Shown: positions 42,706 to 50,904 of the stretch, piece by piece
How positions within the stretch are numbered: the stretch's first letter is position 1
How the letters are laid out: the number at the start of each line of letters is the position of its first letter
DNA from: Burkholderia ambifaria
GTDB lineage: Bacteria; Pseudomonadota; Gammaproteobacteria; Burkholderiales; Burkholderiaceae
Direction: 5' to 3'
DNA: 64,000 bases
NCBI RefSeq assembly: GCF_001443045.1
Contig: NZ_LKPJ01000007.1
Location: forward strand, 143,868-207,867
Made by a program: the position numbers and the translations under genes
Notes under the pieces: generated by a model
Databases searched by the model: none
Told to the model about the DNA's origin: nothing
Seen by the model: only the letters and a program-made list of their open reading frames with translations

Positions 42706-43371
42706 ATGCGCATTCTCGTCGTGGAGGACGATGCCGAAATCGGCGCGGCGATCCGCAGCCGCCTCGCGCGGCTCGGCCATGCCGTCGATCTCGAAACCGA
42801 CGGCTCGACCGCGAACAGCCTGCTGCGCGTCGAGCGCTTCGACCTCGTCGTGCTCGACGCGAACCTGCCCGGCCTCGACGGCTTCGCGGTGCTGCGCAAC
42901 CTGCGCGCGTCGGGCAGCACGACGCCGGTGCTGCTCGTCACCGCGCGCTCGGCGATCGACGATCGCGTGAGCGGCCTCGGCCTCGGCGCCGACGACTACC
43001 TCGTGAAACCGTTCGACTACCGCGAGCTCGATGCGCGCGTGCAGGCGCTGCTGCGCCGCAACAGCGGCCATGCGAACGACGTCCTGACGCTCGGCGGCCT
43101 CGTGATCGACCGCAGCAGCCGTCTCGCGGAACTCGACGGCCAGCCGCTGTCGCTGTCGCGCCAGGAGTTCGCGCTGCTCGAGATTCTCGCGAGCCGACCG
43201 CAGCGGATCTTCTCGAAGGACGAGCTGCTGAACCAGCTGTTCAGCTTCGGCAACGAGCCGACCGCGAACGCGGTCGAGCAATACGTGACGCGCGTGCGCA
43301 AGAAGCTGCAGGGCAGCTCGGTCGAGATCCGCACCGCGCGCGGGATGGGATATCAGATTGCCGCGCATTGA
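42706..43371 (+). CDS. OmpR-family response regulator (TctD/QseB-like)
   Basis: A 221-residue regulator with a receiver domain (D51 in LVVLDANLPGLDG; LVKPFDYRELDAR) and a winged-helix output domain (about 125-218; LSLSRQEFALLEILASRPQR, NAVEQYVTRVRKKLQ, TARGMGYQI). It overlaps the following kinase gene by 14 bases. The TctD/TctE type controls uptake of carboxylates, in keeping with the neighbouring ACS transporter and binding protein, which are divergent from this pair. Confidence 0.92.
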   Translation: MRILVVEDDAEIGAAIRSRLARLGHAVDLETDGSTANSLLRVERFDLVVLDANLPGLDGFAVLRNLRASGSTTPVLLVTARSAIDDRVSGLGLGADDYLVKPFDYRELDARVQALLRRNSGHANDVLTLGGLVIDRSSRLAELDGQPLSLSRQEFALLEILASRPQRIFSKDELLNQLFSFGNEPTANAVEQYVTRVRKKLQGSSVEIRTARGMGYQIAAH

Positions 43372-44779
43372 CTGGTTCCCGAAGACGCTGTTCGGGCGCA
43401 CGCTGCTGTTCATCGCGCTCGTCGTCGCGACCGGCGCGCTCGCCCTCGCGGTGATCGCACGCTACTACGCGGGCGTCGCGGCCGAGCGCGCATACGACCA
43501 GTTGCTTGCGGGTGCATCGATCCAGGTCGCGGAGAACCTGTACGTGCAGGGTGGCGTGCTCGCGCTGAATCCGCCGGTCGCCGCGCTGTCGACGCTGTCG
43601 CGCTACGACCTCGTCTACTACAAGGTCGTCGACTCGCGCGGCGTCGTCGTGGCCGGCTACAACGATCTCGCGAGCCCCGCGACGCTCGCCGCCGCGAAAC
43701 AGGGCCCGGCGTTCGCGAACGGTGTCTACCAGGGGCACCGGATCCGCACCGCGACCATCGCACGCTACATGCCCGAGGAAAGCACGCCGGGCTGGGCACT
43801 CGTTACCGTTGCGCAGACAACCAATGCACGACAGCAGCTCACGAACGACATGAGCATCAAGGTATGGACGCTGATCCTGCTGATGAGCGTACTCGCGATC
43901 GGCGCGAGCGGCCTCGCGATCCGGCGAGGATTGCGCCCGCTCGCGCAGATCGGCACGATCATCGCCGCGCGCGACCCGGCCGACCTGCGGCCGGTGGCCG
44001 TCGATACGCCGAGCGAGATCGACGCGATCATCGGGTCGATCAACGGGCTGATGCGCCGGCTGGCCGAGCGGATCAACGCGATGCAGCGCTTCATCGCCGA
44101 CGCCGCGCACCAGATGCGCACGCCGCTCGCACGGCTCGACGCGCAAATCGAACTGCTCGACGGCGAGGCCGATCCCGCGCGTCATGCGGCGCGGCTCGAT
44201 GCGCTGCGCGCGACCTGTTCGGATGTCGGGCGCCTTACCGGGCAGTTGCTCAATCATGCGATGGTGATCCATCGCACCGAGGTCGTGCCGCTGCAACCCG
44301 TCGATCTCGTCGCGCTCGCGAAGGACGTACTGGGCCGCACGATTCCGCTCGCGGACGCGCGCGACGTGGCTGTCGCGTTCGCGAGCGATGCGCCGCATGC
44401 GTGGATCGACGGCGATGCGATCAGCTTGCAGGAGGCGTTGTCGAACGTGCTGCACAACGCGCTGCTGCATGGGCATGCGGACGATATCGTCGTGTCGGTA
44501 GCGACCTCGGGCAACGCAGATGATGCAGTCACGCTGACCGTCACCGACAACGGTCGCGGGATTCCGCGCGAACATTGGGATGCGGCGTTGCAGCCGTTCG
44601 TGCGGATCGCGCCGGACGGCACCGAGCGCCGCACGGGGTCGGGGCTCGGGCTCGCGATCGTGCAGGAAGTGATGAAGGCGCACGGCGGGCGCGTGGGGTT
44701 CGCGTTTCCCGATGCGGGCGGGTTCGCGGTGGTGCTGACCTTTCCGCGGGCAACGGGGACGCATGTCCGCAACGCATGA
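43358..44779 (+). CDS. Sensor histidine kinase, TctE-like
   Basis: A 473-residue membrane kinase: TM1 at about 13-35, a periplasmic domain (about 36-165) with SRYDLVYYKVVDSRG, TM2 at about 168-188 followed by a HAMP linker, HisKA with H251 in ADAAHQMRTPLARL, and a HATPase (LSNVLHNALLHG, VTDNGRGIPREHWD, GSGLGLAIVQEV). The frame starts at a TTG (43358) inside the end of the response regulator gene; no ATG occurs between it and TM1. The periplasmic domain is the usual TctE sensor type for organic acids. Partner: the overlapping OmpR-family regulator. Confidence 0.9.
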   Translation: MPRIDWFPKTLFGRTLLFIALVVATGALALAVIARYYAGVAAERAYDQLLAGASIQVAENLYVQGGVLALNPPVAALSTLSRYDLVYYKVVDSRGVVVAGYNDLASPATLAAAKQGPAFANGVYQGHRIRTATIARYMPEESTPGWALVTVAQTTNARQQLTNDMSIKVWTLILLMSVLAIGASGLAIRRGLRPLAQIGTIIAARDPADLRPVAVDTPSEIDAIIGSINGLMRRLAERINAMQRFIADAAHQMRTPLARLDAQIELLDGEADPARHAARLDALRATCSDVGRLTGQLLNHAMVIHRTEVVPLQPVDLVALAKDVLGRTIPLADARDVAVAFASDAPHAWIDGDAISLQEALSNVLHNALLHGHADDIVVSVATSGNADDAVTLTVTDNGRGIPREHWDAALQPFVRIAPDGTERRTGSGLGLAIVQEVMKAHGGRVGFAFPDAGGFAVVLTFPRATGTHVRNA

Positions 44780-45074
44780 AGCGACGGCCGCTGGCGTACC
44801 GCTGGGCCTCTTCTCGCGCCACCGACGCCGCCACCGCCTGCCCACCCGGATACGCATCGCGCACACGCTCTCATCAAGAGGCGTTCTCGCGGGACCATGA
44901 AGCGCGACACACGACACGCCTCGTCTGCAGCACGTAGTGCGGATCACCCACATGCGAAAACGTCCGACTATGACTTGCCGTTCGTGCCTCTGCCCGAAGC
45001 CCTGCGACGGTGCTCGGGTGTGTTTAACCTGATCATGCGCGACGCAAGCGGCCTGTCACGTGCGCCGCCATGCG

Positions 45075-45506
45075 TCACGCCTTGTGCGTCGACAACAAAA
45101 TACTCGTCTCGGTATTCGCGATCCCGTCGATCAACCGAATCGCGCCAAGCACGCGATCGAAATGCTCGAGCGAATCGGCGTGCAGCTCGGCGACCAGATC
45201 CCAGCGCCCGTTGGTACTGTGGATCGACGCGACGTTCGGATGCCCGCGCAGCACCTTCACCACTTCGGCACCGCGATTGCCCTGCACCGCGATCGACATC
45301 AGCGCGCGGATCCGATGCCGCTCGGCCGCCGGCTTGAGCCGCACCGTATAGCCGACGATCACGCCGTTCTTCTCCAGCCGCGTCAGCCGGTTCTGCACGG
45401 TCGCACGCGCGACGCGCAACGCCTTCGCGAGGGCGACGACGGGCATTCGCGCGTTGTCGCGCAGCAGCGCGATGAGCTGCCGGTCGACGTCGTCGAGCGT
45501 AATCAT
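45075..45506 (-). CDS. Lrp/AsnC family transcriptional regulator
   Basis: A 143-residue feast/famine regulator: helix-turn-helix at 1-60 (LDDVDRQLIALLRDNARMP, VARATVQNRLTRLEKNGVI) and a RAM domain (about 70-140; GRWDLVAELHADSLEHFD), which binds amino acids. GGAAGA lies before the ATG at 45506. It is divergent from ornithine cyclodeaminase across 295 bases and probably regulates it in response to arginine or ornithine. That intergenic region has AT-rich segments and TGCCA/TGGC repeats (for example GCCATATCTGGC near 45589) that may be its binding sites. Confidence 0.9.
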   Translation of the reverse strand: MITLDDVDRQLIALLRDNARMPVVALAKALRVARATVQNRLTRLEKNGVIVGYTVRLKPAAERHRIRALMSIAVQGNRGAEVVKVLRGHPNVASIHSTNGRWDLVAELHADSLEHFDRVLGAIRLIDGIANTETSILLSTHKA

Positions 45507-45801
45507 GAACGGATCTTCCTGTTGAGCATGAGCCGGCCGCCAGCGTGCCGGACGGTGTGCATTTCGACTAGTGCAATTTGAACAAACTGCCATATCTGGC
45601 CAGCAATTTGCCAAGTCTATCGATAAATCTGCCACTTTTGCCGTCTTTTTGTTGGCTCGACTCCCGGAAATAATGACTCCATCGACCGGCTGCACACGCC
45701 GGACAACGCTTTTGATGGAGCCGGGGCCCGGGCCGAAGCGCCCGCCCCGGTCAACCAGGACGCCTGGACACCCGTACCGGCAAAAAAATGGAGACAGACC
45801 G

Positions 45802-46881
45802 ATGACTCGCTTCCTCGACGTTCCCGCCACCGCCCGACTGATCGCCAAGACCGGCGTCACGCCGTTCCTGCGTGAGCTCGTCGACACGCTGCGCGCCGAT
45901 TACCTGCACTGGGCCGACTTCGACAAGTCGCCGCGCGTCGCCTGCCATTCGCGCGACGGCGTGATCGAGCTGATGCCCGTCGCGAACGCGTCGCTGTTCG
46001 CGTTCAAGTACGTGAACGGCCACCCCGTCAACGCCGCACGCGGCATGCACACGGTGATGGCCTTCGGCGCGCTCGCCGAAGTCGACACCGGCTACCCGCT
46101 GCTGCTCGCCGAACTCACGCTGACCACCGCGCTGCGCACGGCCGCGACCTCGGTGCTGGCCGCGCAGGCACTCGCCCGCCCCGACTCGCGCACGATGGCG
46201 CTGATCGGCAACGGCGCGCAGAGCGAATTCCAGGCGATCGCGTTCCACACGCTGCTCGGCATCGAAGAGATCCGCGTGTTCGATGTCGATCCGCACGCGA
46301 CCGACAAGCTGGTGCAGAACCTCGCCGCCTATCCGGCCCTGCGCGTCGTGCGCGCCGCATCGACCGCCGACGCGGTGCGCGGCGCCGATATCGTGACGAC
46401 CGTCACCGCCGACAAGGCCTACGCGACGATCGTCACGGCCGACATGATCGAGCCCGGCATGCACCTGAACGCGGTCGGCGGCGATTGCCCGGGCAAGACC
46501 GAACTCGAAGCCGGCGTGCTGACCGCGGGCCGCGTGTTCGTCGAGTTCGAGCCGCAGTCGCGCATCGAGGGCGAGATCCAGCAGATGCCGGCCGACTTCC
46601 CGGTGACCGAACTGTGGCGTGTGCTGCAGGGTGAGACGACCGGCCGCGAACGCGCGGACGAAGTCACGGTATTCGACTCGGTCGGCTTCGCGCTCGAGGA
46701 CTACTCGGCGCTGCGCTACCTGTACGCACTGGCGCAGCAGCACAACGCGGGCGTCGAGATCGCGCTGATTCCGCCGGCCGTCGATCCGAAGAACCTGTTC
46801 GCGCTGATCGACGATCCGGCCGCGATCGCGCAGGGTCACGCGGCGTTCGTGACCGAAGCCGTCGCTGCGTTCGCGCGCTGA
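45802..46881 (+). CDS. Ornithine cyclodeaminase
   Basis: A 359-residue member of the ornithine cyclodeaminase/mu-crystallin family at the full length of true cyclodeaminases: a substrate region SPRVACHSRDGVIELMPV, FKYVNGHPVNAARG, Rossmann motif LIGNGAQSEFQAIAFHTLLG (about 133-152) and the catalytic-Asp region HLNAVGGDCPGKTEL. It turns L-ornithine into L-proline and ammonia with bound NAD. A GGAGA lies 7 bases before the ATG. It is followed 59 bases later by an arginine/citrulline-type hydrolase; together they can take arginine to proline. The divergent Lrp gene is the likely regulator. Confidence 0.92.
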   Translation: MTRFLDVPATARLIAKTGVTPFLRELVDTLRADYLHWADFDKSPRVACHSRDGVIELMPVANASLFAFKYVNGHPVNAARGMHTVMAFGALAEVDTGYPLLLAELTLTTALRTAATSVLAAQALARPDSRTMALIGNGAQSEFQAIAFHTLLGIEEIRVFDVDPHATDKLVQNLAAYPALRVVRAASTADAVRGADIVTTVTADKAYATIVTADMIEPGMHLNAVGGDCPGKTELEAGVLTAGRVFVEFEPQSRIEGEIQQMPADFPVTELWRVLQGETTGRERADEVTVFDSVGFALEDYSALRYLYALAQQHNAGVEIALIPPAVDPKNLFALIDDPAAIAQGHAAFVTEAVAAFAR

Positions 46882-46940
46882 TCGTCATCGTCGGGCGGCG
46901 TGCGCGCCGCCCGCCTCACCGCCTCTCGCCTCTACCGTTC

Positions 46941-47942
46941 ATGAATCTCGTATCGATCCAGGCGCCCGCCGCCGTCGTGATGATCCGGCCGCACCGCTTC
47001 GTGCCGAACCCGCAGACCGCGGCCGACAACGCGTTCCAGCGCATGGCGGCCGGCGGCGCGAACGACACGTCGTCGGTGTCGGCCGCCGCGCGCGACGAAG
47101 TCACGGCCGCCGCGCAAACGCTCGCCGATGCAGGTGTGCGCGTACACGTGTTCGACGACCACGGCGAGCGCGACACGCCCGACTCCGTGTTCCCGAACAA
47201 CTGGTTCTCCACGCATCCGGGCGGACACGTCGCGCTGTATCCGATGTATAGCCCGAACCGCCGCCGCGAGCGGCGCGCCGACATCGTCGAAATGCTGAAG
47301 GCCGAGTACCGCGTGCAGGACGTGATCGACTACTCGGGGCTCGAATACGACGACGTGTTCCTGGAAGGCACCGGCGCGATGGTGCTCGATCACGTCGCGC
47401 GGATCGCGTACGCCGCACGTTCGCGCCGCGCCGATCCGGTCGCGCTCGAGCGCTTCTGCACGAACTTCAACTTCGAGCCGATCTGCTTCGACACGGCCGA
47501 TGCGAACGGCCGCCCGATCTATCACACGAACGTGATGATGAGCGTCGCCACCGAATTCGCGATGGTCGGCCTCGACCTGATCGCCGACCGCCGGCGCCGT
47601 GACGAGATCGCGCAACGCCTCGCCGAAACGGGGCGCACGGTGATCGCGCTCGATCACGCGCAGATCGCGAATTTCGCGGGCAATACGCTGGAACTGTCGG
47701 GCAAGGACGGGCGCGTGCTTGCGCTGTCGCGGCGTGCGTTCGACTGTCTCACCGGCGACCAGCGCGCGACGATCGAGCGCTCCGCGCGGCTGCTGCCGCT
47801 CGACGTGCCGACGATCGAACTGGCCGGCGGGTCGGTGCGTTGCATGTTGGCGGGGATTCATCTCGCGCGGCGCTCGGCAGCGGACAGCGTGACGGAAGTT
47901 GCGTCAGTCACGCGGCAGCACGAGCCGGCGCTTCAGCACTGA
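46941..47942 (+). CDS. ctlX: CtlX-like arginine/citrulline hydrolase (guanidino-group-modifying)
   Basis: A 333-residue protein of the guanidine-modifying amidinotransferase/deiminase superfamily: FPNNWFSTHPGG near residue 75-88, LEGTGAMVLDH about 140, catalytic H195 in IYHTNVMMS and nucleophile C301 in GGSVRCMLAG. It belongs to the CtlX group; related enzymes release two ammonia molecules from arginine to give ornithine. Its place next to ornithine cyclodeaminase supports an arginine to ornithine to proline route. The start is the first ATG of the conserved region and is 59 bases after the cyclodeaminase stop. The last 25 residues are a non-conserved tail. Confidence 0.83.
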   Translation: MNLVSIQAPAAVVMIRPHRFVPNPQTAADNAFQRMAAGGANDTSSVSAAARDEVTAAAQTLADAGVRVHVFDDHGERDTPDSVFPNNWFSTHPGGHVALYPMYSPNRRRERRADIVEMLKAEYRVQDVIDYSGLEYDDVFLEGTGAMVLDHVARIAYAARSRRADPVALERFCTNFNFEPICFDTADANGRPIYHTNVMMSVATEFAMVGLDLIADRRRRDEIAQRLAETGRTVIALDHAQIANFAGNTLELSGKDGRVLALSRRAFDCLTGDQRATIERSARLLPLDVPTIELAGGSVRCMLAGIHLARRSAADSVTEVASVTRQHEPALQH

Positions 47943-48091
47943 AAACAGCGATCGGCTGCCGATGCGTGGCGCCGGCAACCGCTATCCCGATGTCGAACGG
48001 AAGGTGGCGCGCCGGCGATGTACGCACACCGGCGCGTCACCTCGACATGCATCGTCATACTGACGATATTCGTGCATGCGCACGACAGCGC

Positions 48092-50899
48092 TCAACCGCC
48101 CAGCAGCTTCAACCCGGCCGGCAGCGTTTCGCCGAACACGCGCGCCGTATCGGCTTCGTCGAACGCAATCGCTTCGCGCACCATGTCGATCCACGCGGCC
48201 GATGCATTCGCGGCCGACAGACGCTTGATCACCGCTTCACGCGTGTCGTCCGGCAAATCGCGTTCGCGGTCGCCCGTCATCCGCGCGATTTGCGCAACCG
48301 CGAATGCAGCGGGTTCGACCTGCTTCCAGTCCAGCGCGAACAGCGCGTCGAGCCAGCGATTCGCCATCTCGGCCGGCACGACGCTGTGCGCGCTGCCGTA
48401 GAACGGCCGCCGCGCGCCGATCCGCCCGAGCGCCCACGCGCACAACGTGCGCTCGGCCGGCTTCTGCAACTGCACGATCAATCGCTCGGCCAGCTCCACC
48501 TTGCGCTCGACGGGCAATCGCTCGAGCGACGCGGACAAGCGCGTCATGTCGGCCGGGCCGACCTTGGCCGGGTCGAACGGCAGCTTGCGGCGCTTGTCGT
48601 CGGATGGTTCGAGGAATGCGATCGCGTCGCGCACCTGCGTTTGCGCGTCGTCGTCGAGACCGCCGGCCACGCGCCGCCACAGCGTCCACCACTCCGACCA
48701 CACCTGCGCGTCGTTCACGTACTGAATCCCGTCGTCGAACAGCGGCCACAGCTGCTCGATACGCCATGCATCGAGCGGATGACCGAAGCCCGGACGCAGG
48801 CAATAGCCGGCGAGGTTCAGCCATGCGCGTTCGTGATCGGCCGAGCGCCGCCGCCTGCGCGCTCGTCCGAGCAACGCATCGAACAGTTCGCGGGCGAGCG
48901 CGACGTCCCACTCGTCGCGCGGGCCGAGCACCTGTTCAAGTTGCGCGCGCAACCGTCGCGTATCCTTCGGCGTGACGTCCGCGGACTTGCCGCCGAACGA
49001 GCGGTCGATCAGCTCGATCGCGTGGTCGAGACGCGGATGGCGCGCGAGCGCGGCGTCGTCACCCTGCGTGGGCGTATCGCCGCGCAACTGGAACTCGAGC
49101 CGCCAGCGCCGCGCGGCATCATCGGTCGCGATGCAATGCATTTCGAGCGTGCCGACCTCGGTCAGCGACGCGGTGAGTTTCACCGGCGTTTCGCGTGCGT
49201 CGCCGCCGGCCTGCCGATCGACGACCGTCGCGATCGGCGGCAGCCGCACGAAATCGCCGCCTTCCAGCTCGACGAGATCGCCGGGCCGGTATGCGGCCTC
49301 GGCCACCGTCGACACGAGATGGAAACGCACCGGCTGCCCGAGTTGCAGCGCGAACGTGCGCTCGTCGAGCCGGATCTCGCGGCCTTCCTCGGTGCCGCGC
49401 GGCAGCAGGCAGACGCCGCGCGGTGCCGCGCCCCCGTCACCATCGTCGAGCACGAGGAAATAGCTGCGCGCGGAGCCACCGCCGATGCGCGGTGCATGCC
49501 CGGCCCGCGCGAGGCCATAGGCCACCGCGCCGCGCGCGACCGCCACGTCCGGATGCGCGTTGTGCAACACATCGAGCGGCGCGCCACGCCATGCGCCGAG
49601 CGTCTGCGCGAGACGGCCGGCGAGTGCGCCCGCGCGGAACACGCCACCGTTGAGCAGCAGCGTGTCGGGCAGCGGGCCTTGCGCATGACGATTCAGGAAC
49701 GCGGCGACGTGGCGCGTAACGGCCGGGTCGCTCGCATACGGCAAGCCGAATTCGACGATCGCGGTCCGCGCACGGCGCGGCAGCTCGCCGGCATCGACCT
49801 GCGGAAAGAAACCGTCGACGACGATCTGCTCGACTTCCTGCCGCGTCAGCTCGGCCGAGCGCGCGCCGCCGACGAGCTTGCTGCCCGCGCCGAGCAGGGT
49901 CACGGTGACGGACGCCGGCGCGTCGTCGCCGAGCAGCCGCTCCTTCGCGGTACGGCAGCGTTCGACGAGCTGCGACAGGCTCGCGGCGGACAGCCGCGTG
50001 CCGGGCTCGGTCAGCCGTGTCTCGACCAGGCGCGCGAGCGCGAGGTCCATGTTGTCGCCGCCGAGCATCAGGTGATTGCCGACGCCAACGCGCGTGAAGG
50101 CCGGTTCGCCGTCGTCGCCGGGCGCGACGTCGACCAGCGTGAGATCGGTCGTGCCGCCGCCGACGTCGCAGATCAGCACGCGGCGCGGTGCGGCGAACGT
50201 GTCGCGCAACGTCGCGCGCTGGCCGTACAACCAGTCGTAGAACGCGGCCTGCGGCTCTTCCAGCAACCGCAGCGCCGGCAGTTTCGCGCGCCTGGCGGCC
50301 TCGACCGTCAACGCGCGCGCGCCGTCGTCGAACGACGCAGGCACCGTCAGGATGACGTCCTGCTTCGCGAGCGGCGCATCGGGAAAGTGCGCATCCCACG
50401 CGGCGCGCACGTGCGCGAGATAGCTCGCGCTCGCGTCGACCGGCGACACCTTGTCGACGCCTTCGGCCGCGCCCCACGGCAGGATCGCCGCGAGCCGGTC
50501 GACCGACGCGTGCGACAGCCAGCTCTTCGCGCTGGTGACGAGCCGGCCCGGCACCTGCGCGCCGAGCGTGCGCGCATAGCGGCCGATCACCGGCGGCAGC
50601 GCGCCGGCGCTGCCGTTTCCATCGTCACGATCACCCGGGCCGCCAGCACGGCCGCCGCCCGAACGGGCGGCCGCGTCGCGCGCGCCGGACATCTGCCACG
50701 GCAGCCGCAGCGCCTCCGCCGCGAGTTCGCCCGCCGCCGGGTGATAGCGCACCGACGGCAGCAGCGGCTGCGCGGCCACCGCGCCGGGGCCGACCAGCTG
50801 CTCGACGTCGAACACGCGGATCGCGTCGGAGCCGGCCTCGACGTATGCGACGACCGTGTTGCTCGTGCCGAGGTCGATGCCGACCGTATAGCGCTTCAT
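48092..50899 (-). CDS. Large divergent Hsp70-family protein with C-terminal extension
   Basis: A 935-residue Hsp70-family ATPase. Phosphate-binding loops GIDLGTSNT (about 7-15) and CDVGGGTTDLTL (about 245), and adenosine-site LLNGGVFRAG and ARGAVAYGLARAG are present, so the nucleotide-binding domain is complete. After the beta-sheet-like region (about 540-620) comes a 300-residue helical extension (for example LNLAGYCLRPGFGHPLDAWRI, CAWALGRIGARRPFYG) not found in DnaK. The ATG at 50899 opens directly on the ATPase motif. It is last in an operon with a DUF2760 protein and a second Hsp70; the gap to the latter is 5 bases. This three-gene set occurs in many proteobacteria and its role is unknown. 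Confidence 0.9.
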   Translation of the reverse strand: MKRYTVGIDLGTSNTVVAYVEAGSDAIRVFDVEQLVGPGAVAAQPLLPSVRYHPAAGELAAEALRLPWQMSGARDAAARSGGGRAGGPGDRDDGNGSAGALPPVIGRYARTLGAQVPGRLVTSAKSWLSHASVDRLAAILPWGAAEGVDKVSPVDASASYLAHVRAAWDAHFPDAPLAKQDVILTVPASFDDGARALTVEAARRAKLPALRLLEEPQAAFYDWLYGQRATLRDTFAAPRRVLICDVGGGTTDLTLVDVAPGDDGEPAFTRVGVGNHLMLGGDNMDLALARLVETRLTEPGTRLSAASLSQLVERCRTAKERLLGDDAPASVTVTLLGAGSKLVGGARSAELTRQEVEQIVVDGFFPQVDAGELPRRARTAIVEFGLPYASDPAVTRHVAAFLNRHAQGPLPDTLLLNGGVFRAGALAGRLAQTLGAWRGAPLDVLHNAHPDVAVARGAVAYGLARAGHAPRIGGGSARSYFLVLDDGDGGAAPRGVCLLPRGTEEGREIRLDERTFALQLGQPVRFHLVSTVAEAAYRPGDLVELEGGDFVRLPPIATVVDRQAGGDARETPVKLTASLTEVGTLEMHCIATDDAARRWRLEFQLRGDTPTQGDDAALARHPRLDHAIELIDRSFGGKSADVTPKDTRRLRAQLEQVLGPRDEWDVALARELFDALLGRARRRRRSADHERAWLNLAGYCLRPGFGHPLDAWRIEQLWPLFDDGIQYVNDAQVWSEWWTLWRRVAGGLDDDAQTQVRDAIAFLEPSDDKRRKLPFDPAKVGPADMTRLSASLERLPVERKVELAERLIVQLQKPAERTLCAWALGRIGARRPFYGSAHSVVPAEMANRWLDALFALDWKQVEPAAFAVAQIARMTGDRERDLPDDTREAVIKRLSAANASAAWIDMVREAIAFDEADTARVFGETLPAGLKLLGG

Positions 50900-50904
50900 C
50901 GCGC

